A stretch of DNA of 15,301 nucleotides from CAZPXH01 sp964591085 (GCA_964591085.1 CAZPXH010000028.1:1-15301); one strand, 5' to 3'. Positions 1 through 7,857 are shown, counted from the stretch's first letter. Program-made: numbers and translations. Notes: generated from the sequence alone by a model not told the origin.

Positions 1-128
1 GCGCCTACCCCTGGTGACCCCGCTGCGCTTACCCGGCGGGCTATGAGCCCGGCGCTTCCGTTGTAGGTGATGCCGCGGAGCGCAGGCCCCCAGGCGCGTG
101 CGGGGTCAGTTTGTGCAAGGTCAATCAC
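1..128 (-). CDS. Start of an unrecognised protein gene, cut by the left window edge
   Basis: A GTG at 128-126 opens a frame that stays open for 42 codons to the window edge. It lies two bases after the stop codon of the fused E1 gene, and a GGGAG within the last E1 codons sits 7 bases upstream as a plausible ribosome binding site. The peptide begins MIDLAQTDPARAW and continues with GPALRGITYNGSAGLIARR. It has ordinary amino acid composition, while the competing frames on this strand are arginine-rich or stop early. I do not recognise the family. It is not the N-terminus of an E3 dihydrolipoamide dehydrogenase, which would start with an FAD-binding glycine motif. Its position makes it the fourth gene of the regulator-E2-E1 operon. 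A 42-codon open frame can arise by chance in GC-rich DNA, so the start context and spacing are the main support. Confidence 0.5.
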   Translation of the reverse strand, partial: MIDLAQTDPARAWGPALRGITYNGSAGLIARRVSAAGSPGVG

Positions 129-130
129 GC

Positions 131-2590
131 TCAGACTCCCAGCCGGTATTGCCGGACCCGCTCCCCGGCGCTCTGCACCGTGGTGGGGCTGTGGCCAGAA
201 AGGGGAAGTACCTGCTCGTGAATGGCATCAATGATCCATTCCTTCTGGGGGAAGAATCCGCTCTCAAGCTCGTAGGCCGGGGTGATCCAGTTGCGGGATC
301 CCACCACCACCGGGGGACCATCCAGGTCGTCAAACGCCCGGCCGAGGACACCGGCTGATATGCTGTGCAGCACGCTCCCCCGCTCCACCGCGTCAGATGC
401 CAGGACCAGACGTCCGGTCTTCTGCACGGAGGAAATGATGGGATCCAGATTCAACGGGTTGATGAAGCGCGCGTCAATGACCTCTGCGGAGATGTCCCAA
501 CGCTCCTGCAACTCAACCGCCGCTTCCAGCGCGCGGTAGAGCGTGGCGCCGATGGTGACAATGGTGAGGTCTGTACCCTGCCGCTTGATGTCCGGCTCGC
601 CCTCCGGCACCTCGTAGTAGCCTTCCGGAACACCGCCTTCGTGGAAGTACTCGCCGATGTCGTACAGCCGCTGGCTCTCAAAGAAGACCACGGGGTCCGT
701 GCCGCGGAGCGCCAGGTTGAGCATTCCCTTGGCGTCATACGGGGTTGCCGGGAAGTAGACCTTCAGCCCCGGTATATGCGCGGTCAGGCTGCTCCAGTCC
801 TGCGAGTGCTGGGCGCCATACTTGCTACCGACCGAGACGCGAACCACCAGGGGCATGGTCAGCACGCCCGCGCTCATCGCCTGCCACTTGGCCATCTGGT
901 TGAAGATCTCGTCACCGGCGCGGCCCATGAAGTCGTTGTACATCAGCTCCACAACCACGCGGCCGCCCGCCAGCGCGTAGCCAACCCCGCTTCCAACAAT
1001 CGCTCCTTCGGAGATGGAGGAGTTGAACAGCCGGTGGTACGGCAGGGCCTCGGTCAGGCCCCGGTAGACCGCAAAGGCGCCGCCCCAGTCCCGGTTCTCC
1101 TCTCCATAGGCAACCATGGTCGGGTCCCGGTAGAAGCGGTGGATCATTGCCTCAAAGAGCCCGTCCCGGAGTGCGTAGACCTTCAGTTTGGACAGGGGCT
1201 TTCCGTCCGGGTCCAGGCCAAAGCGCGCCTTCTTCTGAAGCTGCTGCACCCGGGGATTCTCCTCCTCCGGGATCAGGACCTCCGGCTCACCGTCCGCCAT
1301 TGCCTCCACGGAGCACGCGCTGAACATGTATTGCTCAATCTCTGCGGGCTGCATTCGCGGGCTCACCGAGTCATCAATTGCAAGACGGAGTACCCCGCTG
1401 AGCGTTTCCGTGATGCTGGCGTCATAGCCGTCCAGCGTTGCTGCATCCGCCAGCTTGTTGCTGATGAGGTAGTCCCGATAGGACTGGATAGCGTCCGCTT
1501 CCTTCCAGGCCTCAATCTCATCCTTGGTCCGGTAGCTGGAGGCATCAGACGGCGAGTGTCCGCTCACGCGGTACGTGATGGTGTCCAGCAGCACCGGCCC
1601 GCGGCCCTCGGTCAGGATTGCTTTCTTGCGGGCAACGGCATCGGCCACCGCAAGCGGGTTGTAGCCGTCCACCCGCTCGGCGTGCATGGAATCCTTGTTG
1701 ACCCCAGCGCCAATCCGCGCAAGCACGTTGAAGCCCATGGTTTCTCCCATGGTCTGTCCGCCCATCCCGTAGAAGTTGTTGAAAAAGTTGAAGAGGACCG
1801 GAGGCGCACCACCGATGCTCTTGTCCCAGAGGCTCTGGTACTGGTCCATGGACCCAAGCATCATCGCCTCCCAGACGGGGCCGCAGCCCGCGCTGGCATC
1901 CCCAATGTTGGCAATCACAATCCCGGGGCGGCGGTTGATCCGCTTGAACAGCGCTGCTCCCAATGCAATGTCCGCGCTGCCGCCAACAATGGCGTTGTTG
2001 GGCATGCTGCCAAAGGGTGCAAAGAAGGCGTGCATGGACCCGCCAAGACCCCGGGTGAAACCGGTGCGCCGGGCAAAGATCTCCGCGAGCGTTCCGTAAA
2101 GCACAAATCGCTCTGCCCGCTGCCGGCTGGACTCCGCCGGGCCCATCTTCTCAACTACCGCAAGCACCTCTCCACCCAGGTAGTCCGCCATGATGGACTC
2201 CAGGGTCTGTTCATCCAGGCTCGTGAGCGCGGCGTAGCACTTGGCAATGATCTCCCCGTGGCTGCGGTGGCTGCCAAAAACGTAGTCTTCCGGAGCCAGC
2301 GCCATAGCCTGTCCAACGGCAGCGCTCTCCTGTCCAATGGAAAGGTGGGCCGGTCCCGGATGAGCATATTCGATGTCGTTCCAGGAGCCGTTCATCTTGA
2401 TGCTGTTCAGCATCTCCTCAAAGCGGCGGATGGTGAGCATGTCGTAGTAGGCCCGCAGCATTCGCTCGCTTCCCCAGCGCTTCTTCTCTGCCTTGATATC
2501 GGGCGAATAGGCGTTGATGGGGATGGGCGCGATGCTGAGGGAGCCCGCGCTCCGGACTGTCTTTGGGTCTATGACCTGTGCCTTGGGCAT
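131..2590 (-). CDS. Fused alpha/beta E1 component of a thiamine-diphosphate 2-oxoacid dehydrogenase complex
   Basis: This 819-residue protein would decarboxylate a 2-oxoacid (pyruvate, branched-chain oxoacid or acetoin-type substrate) with thiamine diphosphate and pass the acyl group to the lipoyl arm of the E2 encoded just upstream. Residues 40-400 are the alpha part. The cofactor motif runs from G230-D231 to N271-N272, and the phosphorylation-loop-like segment YRVSGHSPSDASSYRT is at 340-354. Residues 470-800 are the beta part, with AYGEEN (494-499), the ISEGAIVGSG loop with E528, and GAQHSQDW then HIPGLKVYFP (592-614). Normally these are two polypeptides; here they are one open frame joined by an acidic linker near 430-460. 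The cofactor motif reads GDA rather than GDG and is about 12 residues longer than usual before the Asn pair. The ATG at 2590 has AAGGAG 7 bases upstream. Substrate is unresolved. Confidence 0.93.
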   Translation of the reverse strand: MPKAQVIDPKTVRSAGSLSIAPIPINAYSPDIKAEKKRWGSERMLRAYYDMLTIRRFEEMLNSIKMNGSWNDIEYAHPGPAHLSIGQESAAVGQAMALAPEDYVFGSHRSHGEIIAKCYAALTSLDEQTLESIMADYLGGEVLAVVEKMGPAESSRQRAERFVLYGTLAEIFARRTGFTRGLGGSMHAFFAPFGSMPNNAIVGGSADIALGAALFKRINRRPGIVIANIGDASAGCGPVWEAMMLGSMDQYQSLWDKSIGGAPPVLFNFFNNFYGMGGQTMGETMGFNVLARIGAGVNKDSMHAERVDGYNPLAVADAVARKKAILTEGRGPVLLDTITYRVSGHSPSDASSYRTKDEIEAWKEADAIQSYRDYLISNKLADAATLDGYDASITETLSGVLRLAIDDSVSPRMQPAEIEQYMFSACSVEAMADGEPEVLIPEEENPRVQQLQKKARFGLDPDGKPLSKLKVYALRDGLFEAMIHRFYRDPTMVAYGEENRDWGGAFAVYRGLTEALPYHRLFNSSISEGAIVGSGVGYALAGGRVVVELMYNDFMGRAGDEIFNQMAKWQAMSAGVLTMPLVVRVSVGSKYGAQHSQDWSSLTAHIPGLKVYFPATPYDAKGMLNLALRGTDPVVFFESQRLYDIGEYFHEGGVPEGYYEVPEGEPDIKRQGTDLTIVTIGATLYRALEAAVELQERWDISAEVIDARFINPLNLDPIISSVQKTGRLVLASDAVERGSVLHSISAGVLGRAFDDLDGPPVVVGSRNWITPAYELESGFFPQKEWIIDAIHEQVLPLSGHSPTTVQSAGERVRQYRLGV

Positions 2591-2597
2591 TCGTGTT

Positions 2598-2603
2598 CTC
2601 CTT
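2598..2603 (-). promoter_or_regulatory. Shine-Dalgarno sequence of the E1 gene
   Basis: AAGGAG on the minus strand lies 7 bases before the ATG at 2590, in the 30-base gap after the E2 stop codon. It fixes the E1 start and contrasts with the SD-less first genes elsewhere in the window. Confidence 0.8.
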
Positions 2604-2620
2604 GATTCCTGTTCTTCTGC

Positions 2621-3994
2621 CTAGCCGGCCAGCAACACGTCAAAGGACGCAAGCGCCTGCGAAAGCCGCCGCAGGAAGTGAGCGCCGGGGGCGCCGTCCA
2701 GTGCCTGGTGGTTGATGGTCAGTGAAAGGCTGATGTGCGGGATGTGGGCCACCCCACCCGGTGCAGCGGGATCTGCCACCGCCTTGAGCGCTATCGCGCC
2801 AACACCGAGGATGGCTACCTGCGGCGGGTTGAGCACCGGGGTAAAGGCCTCAATTCCCAGGGCGCCCAGGTTGGTGACAGTGAAGCTTGCCGGTGCTAGA
2901 TCCGCGGGCCCGGCCTGCCCGCCCCGCGCCCGTCCGCCCAGGACACGGGCCTCGGCGGCGATGTCTGCAAGGCTGCGCAGGTGGGCGTTGGGGATGGTGG
3001 GAACCAGCAGGCCGCGGTCCGTATCCACCGCAAAGCCCAGGTCCACGCCGTCAAAGGTGCGGATTGTGTCCCCGGTGAAGTGCGCGTTTACCGCCGGGAA
3101 CTCGGTGATGACCCGGGCGGTGGCGTAGAGGATCATGTCATTGATGGAGATTGGCCCCACCTCACCCCCGGCCTCTGCTTCCTTCAGTCGCGCGCGGTAG
3201 GCCTGCAAGGCTCGGGCATCCGCCCAGGAGGTAAGCGTGAGCTGAGCGGTTTCCTGGAGGGAGGAAAGCATCCTTCGGGCAATCGTTGCGCGGATTCCAC
3301 GCACCGGCTCTTCAACAAAGCGGGTGGTTGCCGGCGCAAGCGATGCTGCAGCCGCTCCCGTGGTCTGTGCCGCGGCACCCGGCGCGGTAGCCGGAGCTGC
3401 AGCCGGTGCTCCACTGCGCGTGGATGCCGCCGCTGCAAGGGGTGCGCCGGTCTTCCCGGAGGAGGACGCCGCTTCCACGTCCCGGACCAGCACCCTTCCC
3501 CCCGGCCCGCTTCCGGAAAGCTGGCTTGGATCTATTCCCAATTCCCGGGCCCTGCCGCGGGCGCGCGGACTCACCCGAACCTTGCCGTAGGCACTGCGCT
3601 CACCCGTGTGTACGCTGGGAGCGCCAGGGGCGGCCGCAGTGGCGGAGGCCGGAGGCGCGGAGGCCGGAGCCTCGGTACCAACCTGGTCTGGGGTCCCGGC
3701 TGCCTGCGGTGTGCCGGATGTACTGGCGGCCACCAGATCGTCCGGAACCGCCTCTCCGGGCTTGCCGACCACCAGGATCGGTGTCATGACGGCGACTTCC
3801 TCGCCTTCATCGGCAAGGACCGCAAGGACGGTGCCATCGGCGGTGGCCTCCACGTCCATGGTGGTCTTGTCGGTCTCCACCTCGCAGATCACGTCGCCGG
3901 TGGCCACGCTGTCACCGGGCTTCACTCGCCAGGTGTTCAGCACAACCTCCTCAACCGAGTTGCCCTGCTGGGGCATCACTATCACTTCGGCCAT
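2621..3994 (-). CDS. Dihydrolipoamide acyltransferase (E2) of a 2-oxoacid dehydrogenase complex
   Basis: This 457-residue protein is the core acyltransferase that carries the acyl group from E1 to CoA. Residues 1-80 form one lipoyl domain with the lipoylated lysine K43 in ETDKTT. An Ala/Pro-rich swinging linker spans about 85-130. Residues 139-176 are the peripheral-subunit-binding domain (VSPRARGRARELGID then GSGPGGRVLVRDV). A second Ala-rich linker spans 177-225, and 226-457 is the catalytic domain. The usual catalytic motif DHRxxDG appears as NHQALDG: H429 and D433 are kept, but the preceding Asp and following Arg are changed. Its ATG overlaps the TGA of the upstream DeoR gene by one base, with AGGAGG 4 bases before it. 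Domain order is typical of PDH, BCDH or acetoin-type E2, and the sequence does not decide which. Confidence 0.94.
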   Translation of the reverse strand: MAEVIVMPQQGNSVEEVVLNTWRVKPGDSVATGDVICEVETDKTTMDVEATADGTVLAVLADEGEEVAVMTPILVVGKPGEAVPDDLVAASTSGTPQAAGTPDQVGTEAPASAPPASATAAAPGAPSVHTGERSAYGKVRVSPRARGRARELGIDPSQLSGSGPGGRVLVRDVEAASSSGKTGAPLAAAASTRSGAPAAAPATAPGAAAQTTGAAAASLAPATTRFVEEPVRGIRATIARRMLSSLQETAQLTLTSWADARALQAYRARLKEAEAGGEVGPISINDMILYATARVITEFPAVNAHFTGDTIRTFDGVDLGFAVDTDRGLLVPTIPNAHLRSLADIAAEARVLGGRARGGQAGPADLAPASFTVTNLGALGIEAFTPVLNPPQVAILGVGAIALKAVADPAAPGGVAHIPHISLSLTINHQALDGAPGAHFLRRLSQALASFDVLLAG

Positions 3995-4809
3995 CAGTCC
4001 TCCTGGGGTTTGCCGCCGGGTCTGGGTGTCCTGTCTGTGGGCTCCTGCCTGCGGCCGGCAAGGATGACCTCCACGCCAAGCTTCTCAATGGCGCGGGTGG
4101 CATCCGGGGAGAGCCCTGCATCCGTAATGATTGTGTCTATGTCTGCAAGGCCAAGGACGCGAACAAAGCCGCGGCGCTCAAACTTGCTGCTGTCCGCAAG
4201 GAGCACTGCACGGTCTGACTGCGCCACCATGTGGCGGACTACCTCGGCTCCCTCCACCAGGTGGGTGGACAGCCCGTTGGCCGCGGAGAAGCCGTCAGTC
4301 CCTACAAAGGCAACGGCCACGCGGAACATGGAAATCTGGGACAGCGCGATTGGTCCAACCACGCTCTCATTTGCCGGCCGGAACTCCCCGCCAACAATGG
4401 TCACCCGCAGGCCCGGGTTGCCGCGGGCGTGCGCCAGGGCCAGCACGTTGTTTGTGACCACGCTCACGTCCCGCCTGCCCAGCAGAAACCGAGCGACCAT
4501 TGCCGTGGTTGTACCGGCCTCAATCATCACGGAGTCCCCGTCATTGACCAGGGCCGCTGCCGCCTGAGCAATCGCTCGTTTGGCCTCCGGGAAGCTCTGT
4601 TCCCGCTCCACAATCTCCGGATGGATGGTGGGCACCGCGCCCCCGCGGATGCGGTAGATATAGCCCTTCTCCGCGAGGTCATTGAGGTAGCCCCGCATGG
4701 AGACGGCGGACACGGAGAAGCGCGCTGCCAGATCCGTCACCGAGATGTCCGGATCCTGCACAATGGCAATGAGAATCTGCTCTTCGCGGTCATTCAGGTG
4801 TGGAAGCAT
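3994..4809 (-). CDS. DeoR-family transcriptional regulator
   Basis: This 271-residue protein is a DeoR/GlpR-type regulator, a family that usually represses sugar-catabolic operons and senses a phosphorylated sugar or related metabolite. Residues 7-58 form the winged helix-turn-helix (ILIAIVQDPDISVTDLAARF, then the basic RIRGGA end typical of the family). Residues 75-235 form the DeoRC sensor domain, with recognisable ligand-site segments: IEAGTTTA (97-104), VVTNNV (117-122), IVGGEFR (138-144), FVGTDGFS (168-175) and LADSSKF with K209. It is the first gene of the operon and overlaps E2 by one base, so the simplest role is autoregulation plus control of the dehydrogenase. No SD precedes the ATG at 4809. 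The family label is secure; the effector is unknown. Confidence 0.93.
   Translation of the reverse strand: MLPHLNDREEQILIAIVQDPDISVTDLAARFSVSAVSMRGYLNDLAEKGYIYRIRGGAVPTIHPEIVEREQSFPEAKRAIAQAAAALVNDGDSVMIEAGTTTAMVARFLLGRRDVSVVTNNVLALAHARGNPGLRVTIVGGEFRPANESVVGPIALSQISMFRVAVAFVGTDGFSAANGLSTHLVEGAEVVRHMVAQSDRAVLLADSSKFERRGFVRVLGLADIDTIITDAGLSPDATRAIEKLGVEVILAGRRQEPTDRTPRPGGKPQED
3999..4004 (-). promoter_or_regulatory. Shine-Dalgarno sequence of the E2 gene, inside the DeoR gene
   Basis: AGGAGG on the minus strand lies 4 bases before the E2 ATG (3994-3992) and within the last codons of the DeoR gene. The stop and start share a base (TGATG), so translation of E2 is probably coupled to the regulator. 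Confidence 0.85.
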
Positions 4810-4825
4810 GGTTCAGCTCGCACAA

Positions 4826-4854
4826 ATCGTAGCCGATTAACAAACCGAACGCAA
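4826..4854 (-). promoter_or_regulatory. Candidate promoter of the DeoR-E2-E1 operon
   Basis: On the minus strand a -35-like TTGCGT (4854-4849) and a -10-like TACGAT (4831-4826) are separated by 17 bases. The -10 ends 16 bases before the ATG at 4809, so the mRNA leader would be only about 10 bases and has no SD. The stretch just upstream (about 4856-4882) carries several TTTC units, which could be part of a DeoR-family operator, though this is only a guess. The rest of the gap to 4931 shows nothing else. Confidence 0.45.
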
Positions 4855-4931
4855 GTGTTTGGAAAATGAAACGAAGGACAATCGATGCTGTTACGGCAGT
4901 CCGCCTGGCTCCCGAAGTGCCGAAACCGCGC

Positions 4932-6104
4932 TCAGGTCGGCGTGAGCGCTCTGAGATCAGCGATTACCCGGTCTGGACTGGCAATGATGGTATCGCGAGG
5001 GCCGGGGTAGCTCCCGGGATGCAGGAGGGGAGCAACCACGTACTTGCGGGTTGCAGAGATATCCTCTGCCGCGTCGTGAAATCCGCGGCCAACCCTGGGA
5101 GCGGTGGAGGCTTTGGCTTCCACGGCAATTCGCTGGTCTGAGCGCTCAAGTATCAGGTCAAGCTCTGCGCCGCCACCTGTGCGGTAGAAGGACGGTGTCC
5201 ACCCCGGAAGGGCAGAGCACATCTGTTCCACGGCAAAGGATTCCCAGGATGCCCCGACGGAAATGTTCCCAACAAGTTGGGGAGTGGAAGTGATTCCCAG
5301 AAGTGAGTGCAGGAGCCCGGAGTCCCGCACATACACCTTGGGAGACTTCACCAGGCGCTTCTTCACGTTTGCAAAGTACGGCCGGAGCACCCGGACCATG
5401 AAGGTGGCCTCAAGGATGCCTATGTACCTGCTGATGGACTGCGGGGATACGCCAACCGGGTCTGCCAGCTTTGACCGGTTCAGGATGGAACCGGAGCCAG
5501 AGGCAAGCATTTGCCACAGGCGCCTGACAGCTGGAGTAGACAGGTCAATACCCATTGCCGGGAGGTCCCCCTCCAGAAAGGTCCGAACAAACTGCTGGCA
5601 CCAGATTGCAGACTGCTCCTCTGTGGCAGCAAGGTAGCTTCGCGGGAAGCCTCCCCGCATCCAGATGGTCTGCAGGTCCGCAGCTCCAACCTCCGTGAGC
5701 GTCAGCGGGGACAGATCTACAAATGCAATTCTGCCTGCCAGCGTTTCCGTTGACTGTCGCAGCAGGCTTGGGCTTGCCGATCCAAGAATCAGAAACCGCC
5801 CCGGGCGGGGATCTTCATCAACCAGCGCGCGAATCACGGGGAATAGATCGGGTGTGCGCTGAATCTCATCCAGGCAAACCAGTTGATTCATGTTGGCGCG
5901 GAGGAACAGCTCGGGCTCAGTGAGCTTGGCCAGATCTGACGGGAGCTCTAGGTCCAGTAGCACTGACTGCGGATACTCGCTGAGTACCGTTCGCGCAAGC
6001 GTGGACTTCCCACACTGCCGCGGGCCCAGGATGGCTACAACCGGGAACTGGCGGAGGCGATCCGTGACCGTCTCCCGCGCCTCCCGCTCAATGAACCGAT
6101 GCAC
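4932..6104 (-). CDS. AAA_14/DUF4143-family ATPase (left copy)
   Basis: This 390-residue protein belongs to the widespread but poorly understood ATPases with an AAA_14 domain followed by DUF4143. Residues 1-140 are the P-loop ATPase: Walker A GPRQCGKST (27-35), Walker B LVCLDEIQ with D79-E80, and a sensor-like ILGSAS (106-111). Residues about 205-245 look like a winged helix (LNRSKLADPVGVSPQSISRY). The C-terminal part carries a PD-(D/E)xK-like signature with E314, D316, E329 and K331. The start is GTG at 6104; there is no SD, and a good promoter ends 5 bases upstream. It follows the FGGY kinase by 78 bases, with an inverted repeat between them. A same-length relative with the same motif positions lies at 8892-10064. 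The biological role is unknown; toxin-antitoxin-like or regulatory roles have been suggested for the family but are not shown here. Confidence 0.9.
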   Translation of the reverse strand: MHRFIEREARETVTDRLRQFPVVAILGPRQCGKSTLARTVLSEYPQSVLLDLELPSDLAKLTEPELFLRANMNQLVCLDEIQRTPDLFPVIRALVDEDPRPGRFLILGSASPSLLRQSTETLAGRIAFVDLSPLTLTEVGAADLQTIWMRGGFPRSYLAATEEQSAIWCQQFVRTFLEGDLPAMGIDLSTPAVRRLWQMLASGSGSILNRSKLADPVGVSPQSISRYIGILEATFMVRVLRPYFANVKKRLVKSPKVYVRDSGLLHSLLGITSTPQLVGNISVGASWESFAVEQMCSALPGWTPSFYRTGGGAELDLILERSDQRIAVEAKASTAPRVGRGFHDAAEDISATRKYVVAPLLHPGSYPGPRDTIIASPDRVIADLRALTPT

Positions 6105-6109
6105 GCTTC

Positions 6110-6138
6110 AGTATATTTCCTTGCAAATCAGCGCTCAA
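6110..6138 (-). promoter_or_regulatory. Promoter of the left ATPase gene, predicted to give a leaderless mRNA
   Basis: On the minus strand -35 TTGAGC (6138-6133), a 17-base spacer and -10 TATACT (6115-6110) precede the GTG start (6104) by only 5 bases. Transcription would begin at or next to the start codon. The 11-mer CTTGAGCGCTG around the -35 and the TATACT box are both shared with the PfkB promoter at 7827-7857. The inverted repeat at 6118-6156 covers the -35 and most of the spacer. Confidence 0.55.
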
Positions 6139-6156
6139 GTGGCTGAATTGCAAGGA
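6118..6156. repeat. Inverted repeat before the left ATPase, overlapping its promoter
   Basis: The arms at 6118-6132 (TCCTTGCAAATCAGC) and 6142-6156 (GCTGAATTGCAAGGA) pair over 14 of 15 positions, with a 9-base loop. It sits in the 78-base gap between the FGGY kinase stop and the ATPase start. The -35 box lies in the loop and one arm fills most of the promoter spacer, so an operator is more likely than a terminator. No T-run follows it in the direction of the ATPase gene. Confidence 0.75.
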
Positions 6157-6182
6157 TAATTTTCCACCGGGGCGGCAGTCGC

Positions 6183-7781
6183 TCAGCTCAGGGCCTTGAC
6201 CGCAGCTCGTTCCACCTCAAGCGCCGCTCGGTAGCGCTCCAGGTACGTGGCGTAGCCGGCAATGTCCTCCGGGTCGGGGTCCACGGTGCTGCTGCTTGCG
6301 CTGGCAAAGACCCGGTCCAGATAGTCGGCAAGGCTCTCACCGTCGGCTCGGTAGACCATGTAGGCAGCCAGCAGCGCCATTCCCCAGGCACCGCCTTCTC
6401 CAGCGGTCTCAAGCACCGTGCACCGCGCGCCGGTTGCCGCGGCCATCACACGCTGGCCCACGTCCCCCGTCTTGAAGAAGCCCCCGTGACCGGTGATCGC
6501 CTCTATTATTATGCCTTCGCGTTCGGTGAGGATGTCCAGGCCCAGGCGCATGGCCGCAATTGCAGAGAACAGGTGTGCACGGACAAAGTTGGCCAGGCTG
6601 AAGCGGGCACCCGGCGCGCGCAGGACCATCGGTCTTCCCTCGCTGAACCCGGTAACGTGCTCCCCGGAAACGTAGGGTACGGTCACCATGCCCCCGGCAT
6701 CGGGATCTCCCTCCAGCCCCAGGGGAAGGAGGTGCGCAAACACGTCACCCATCTCCGCCTTGGCGCCAAGGGCGGCGGCAGCCTCACCCAGAATCCCCAT
6801 CCAGGCATCCAGATCAGAGGTGCAGTTGTTGGAGTGCGCCATGGCAACGGGGTCACCGTCGGGCGTGAGCACCAGGTCAATCTCCGGGTGTACCCGGGAG
6901 AGCGGGTGGTCCAGCACAATCATGGCAAACACGGAGGTTCCGGCAGACACATTCCCGGTCCGCGGCCGGATGCTGTTGGTGGCAATCATCCCGGTTCCGG
7001 CATCACCCTCCGGTGCAACAAAGGGAATCCCCGCCCGGAGCGTTCCGGAGGGATCCAGGAGCGCGGCACCCTCTGAGCTGAGGGACCCGGCGGGCTCGCC
7101 GGGACGAATAATGGACGGAAGGATGTCCAGCAGTTTACAGGGCAGACCCTGGTCTGCAAGGTGGCGGTCAAAGGCGCCCGCAAACTCCGTGTTGAAGCCC
7201 CCGGTCTGTGCATCCACGGGAAACATTCCGGACGCCTCGTTGAGCCCTATGGCAAAGGTACCGGTGAGGCGGTAGTGAACCCAGGATGCAAGCGTGGCAA
7301 GCCTGCGGATCTGCGGGACGTGGTCCTCCGCTCCCCGGATTGCACGGAGCAGATGCGCAATGGTCCAGCGCTGGGGGATGGGATACCCGAACAGCTCGGT
7401 GAGCGCCTCTGACTCGGCTTCCGTGATGTTGTTCCGCCAGGTCCGGAACTCGGATAGCACCTTCCCGTCCGCATCAGCCGGGAGGTAGCCGTGCATCATC
7501 CCGCTGATCCCAATGGCGGAGAGGCCGCTGAGATCCCGGCCGTAGCGTTGCTTCACATCGGCGCGCAGCTCCGTGATGCAGCCGGCAATTCCGTTCCAGA
7601 CCTCTTCCATGGGGTAGGTCCAGATTCCGTTGATATGCTGGTTCTCCCAGGCGTGGCCTCCGGCAGCCAGGGGCTGCCCGTCTCCGGAGACCAGGGTAGC
7701 CTTGATCCGGGTAGAACCCAGCTCCAGCCCAAGCACGGCCTGGCCGCGCTCAATGAGATCCGCGTGTTTCTGATCGCTCAT
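6183..7781 (-). CDS. FGGY-family carbohydrate kinase (ribulokinase/xylulokinase-like)
   Basis: This 532-residue enzyme should phosphorylate a sugar with ATP. The N-terminal actin-like fold opens with GLELGSTRIKATL (18-30), the phosphate-binding segment of FGGY kinases. GISGMMHGYL (91-100) and FRTWRNN (112-118) line the sugar site. D260 in PEGDAGTGM is the candidate catalytic base. GNVSAGTSVF (276-285) begins the second domain, and GHGGFFKTGDVGQRVMAA (431-448) with ETAGEGGAWGMALL (458-471) form the C-terminal ATP site. Length suits the 500-540 residue members often annotated as ribulokinase or xylulokinase, resembling the clade found in Firmicutes pentose operons (from memory, not searched). 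It is divergent from the PfkB kinase across 81 bases. The substrate is not decided by sequence alone. Confidence 0.9.
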   Translation of the reverse strand: MSDQKHADLIERGQAVLGLELGSTRIKATLVSGDGQPLAAGGHAWENQHINGIWTYPMEEVWNGIAGCITELRADVKQRYGRDLSGLSAIGISGMMHGYLPADADGKVLSEFRTWRNNITEAESEALTELFGYPIPQRWTIAHLLRAIRGAEDHVPQIRRLATLASWVHYRLTGTFAIGLNEASGMFPVDAQTGGFNTEFAGAFDRHLADQGLPCKLLDILPSIIRPGEPAGSLSSEGAALLDPSGTLRAGIPFVAPEGDAGTGMIATNSIRPRTGNVSAGTSVFAMIVLDHPLSRVHPEIDLVLTPDGDPVAMAHSNNCTSDLDAWMGILGEAAAALGAKAEMGDVFAHLLPLGLEGDPDAGGMVTVPYVSGEHVTGFSEGRPMVLRAPGARFSLANFVRAHLFSAIAAMRLGLDILTEREGIIIEAITGHGGFFKTGDVGQRVMAAATGARCTVLETAGEGGAWGMALLAAYMVYRADGESLADYLDRVFASASSSTVDPDPEDIAGYATYLERYRAALEVERAAVKALS

Positions 7782-7805
7782 GATTGCTGCAGCGTAGCAT
7801 GGCTT

Positions 7806-7825
7806 CTGGGCTACCGGTGCCCCAG
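7806..7825. promoter_or_regulatory. Candidate operator in the divergent kinase promoter region
   Basis: CTGGGCTACCGGTGCCCCAG is an imperfect 20-base palindrome (16 of 20 positions symmetric) centred between 7815 and 7816. It lies 2 bases upstream of the PfkB -35 box and 24 bases before the FGGY start codon, where one regulator could control both genes. Which protein binds it is unknown. Confidence 0.3.
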
Positions 7826-7827
7826 GC

Positions 7828-7857
7828 TTGAGCGCTGGAAAAACCTGGTCCTATACT
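7828..7857 (+). promoter_or_regulatory. Promoter of the PfkB kinase gene, predicted to give a leaderless mRNA
   Basis: TTGAGC (7828-7833) and TATACT (7852-7857), a five-of-six match to consensus, are 18 bases apart. The -10 ends 5 bases before the ATG at 7863, so the transcript would start at or next to the start codon. No SD exists upstream. The same elements recur before the left ATPase. Confidence 0.6.

Noticed and set aside
365..2605. 746-codon open frame on the plus strand opposite the E1 gene
   Set aside because: It is antisense to a clear full-length E1 and has no recognisable domains. GC-rich codon use on the real strand keeps the opposite frame free of stops.
2981..4567. 528-codon plus-strand frame opposite E2 and DeoR
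   Set aside because: It crosses two genuine minus-strand genes and their junction, is rich in Gly, Arg and Cys, and matches no family.
5141..5150. Third copy of the promoter-related 10-mer AGCGCTCAAG
   Set aside because: It lies inside the left ATPase coding sequence and has no TATACT-like box at the right distance, so it is probably chance.
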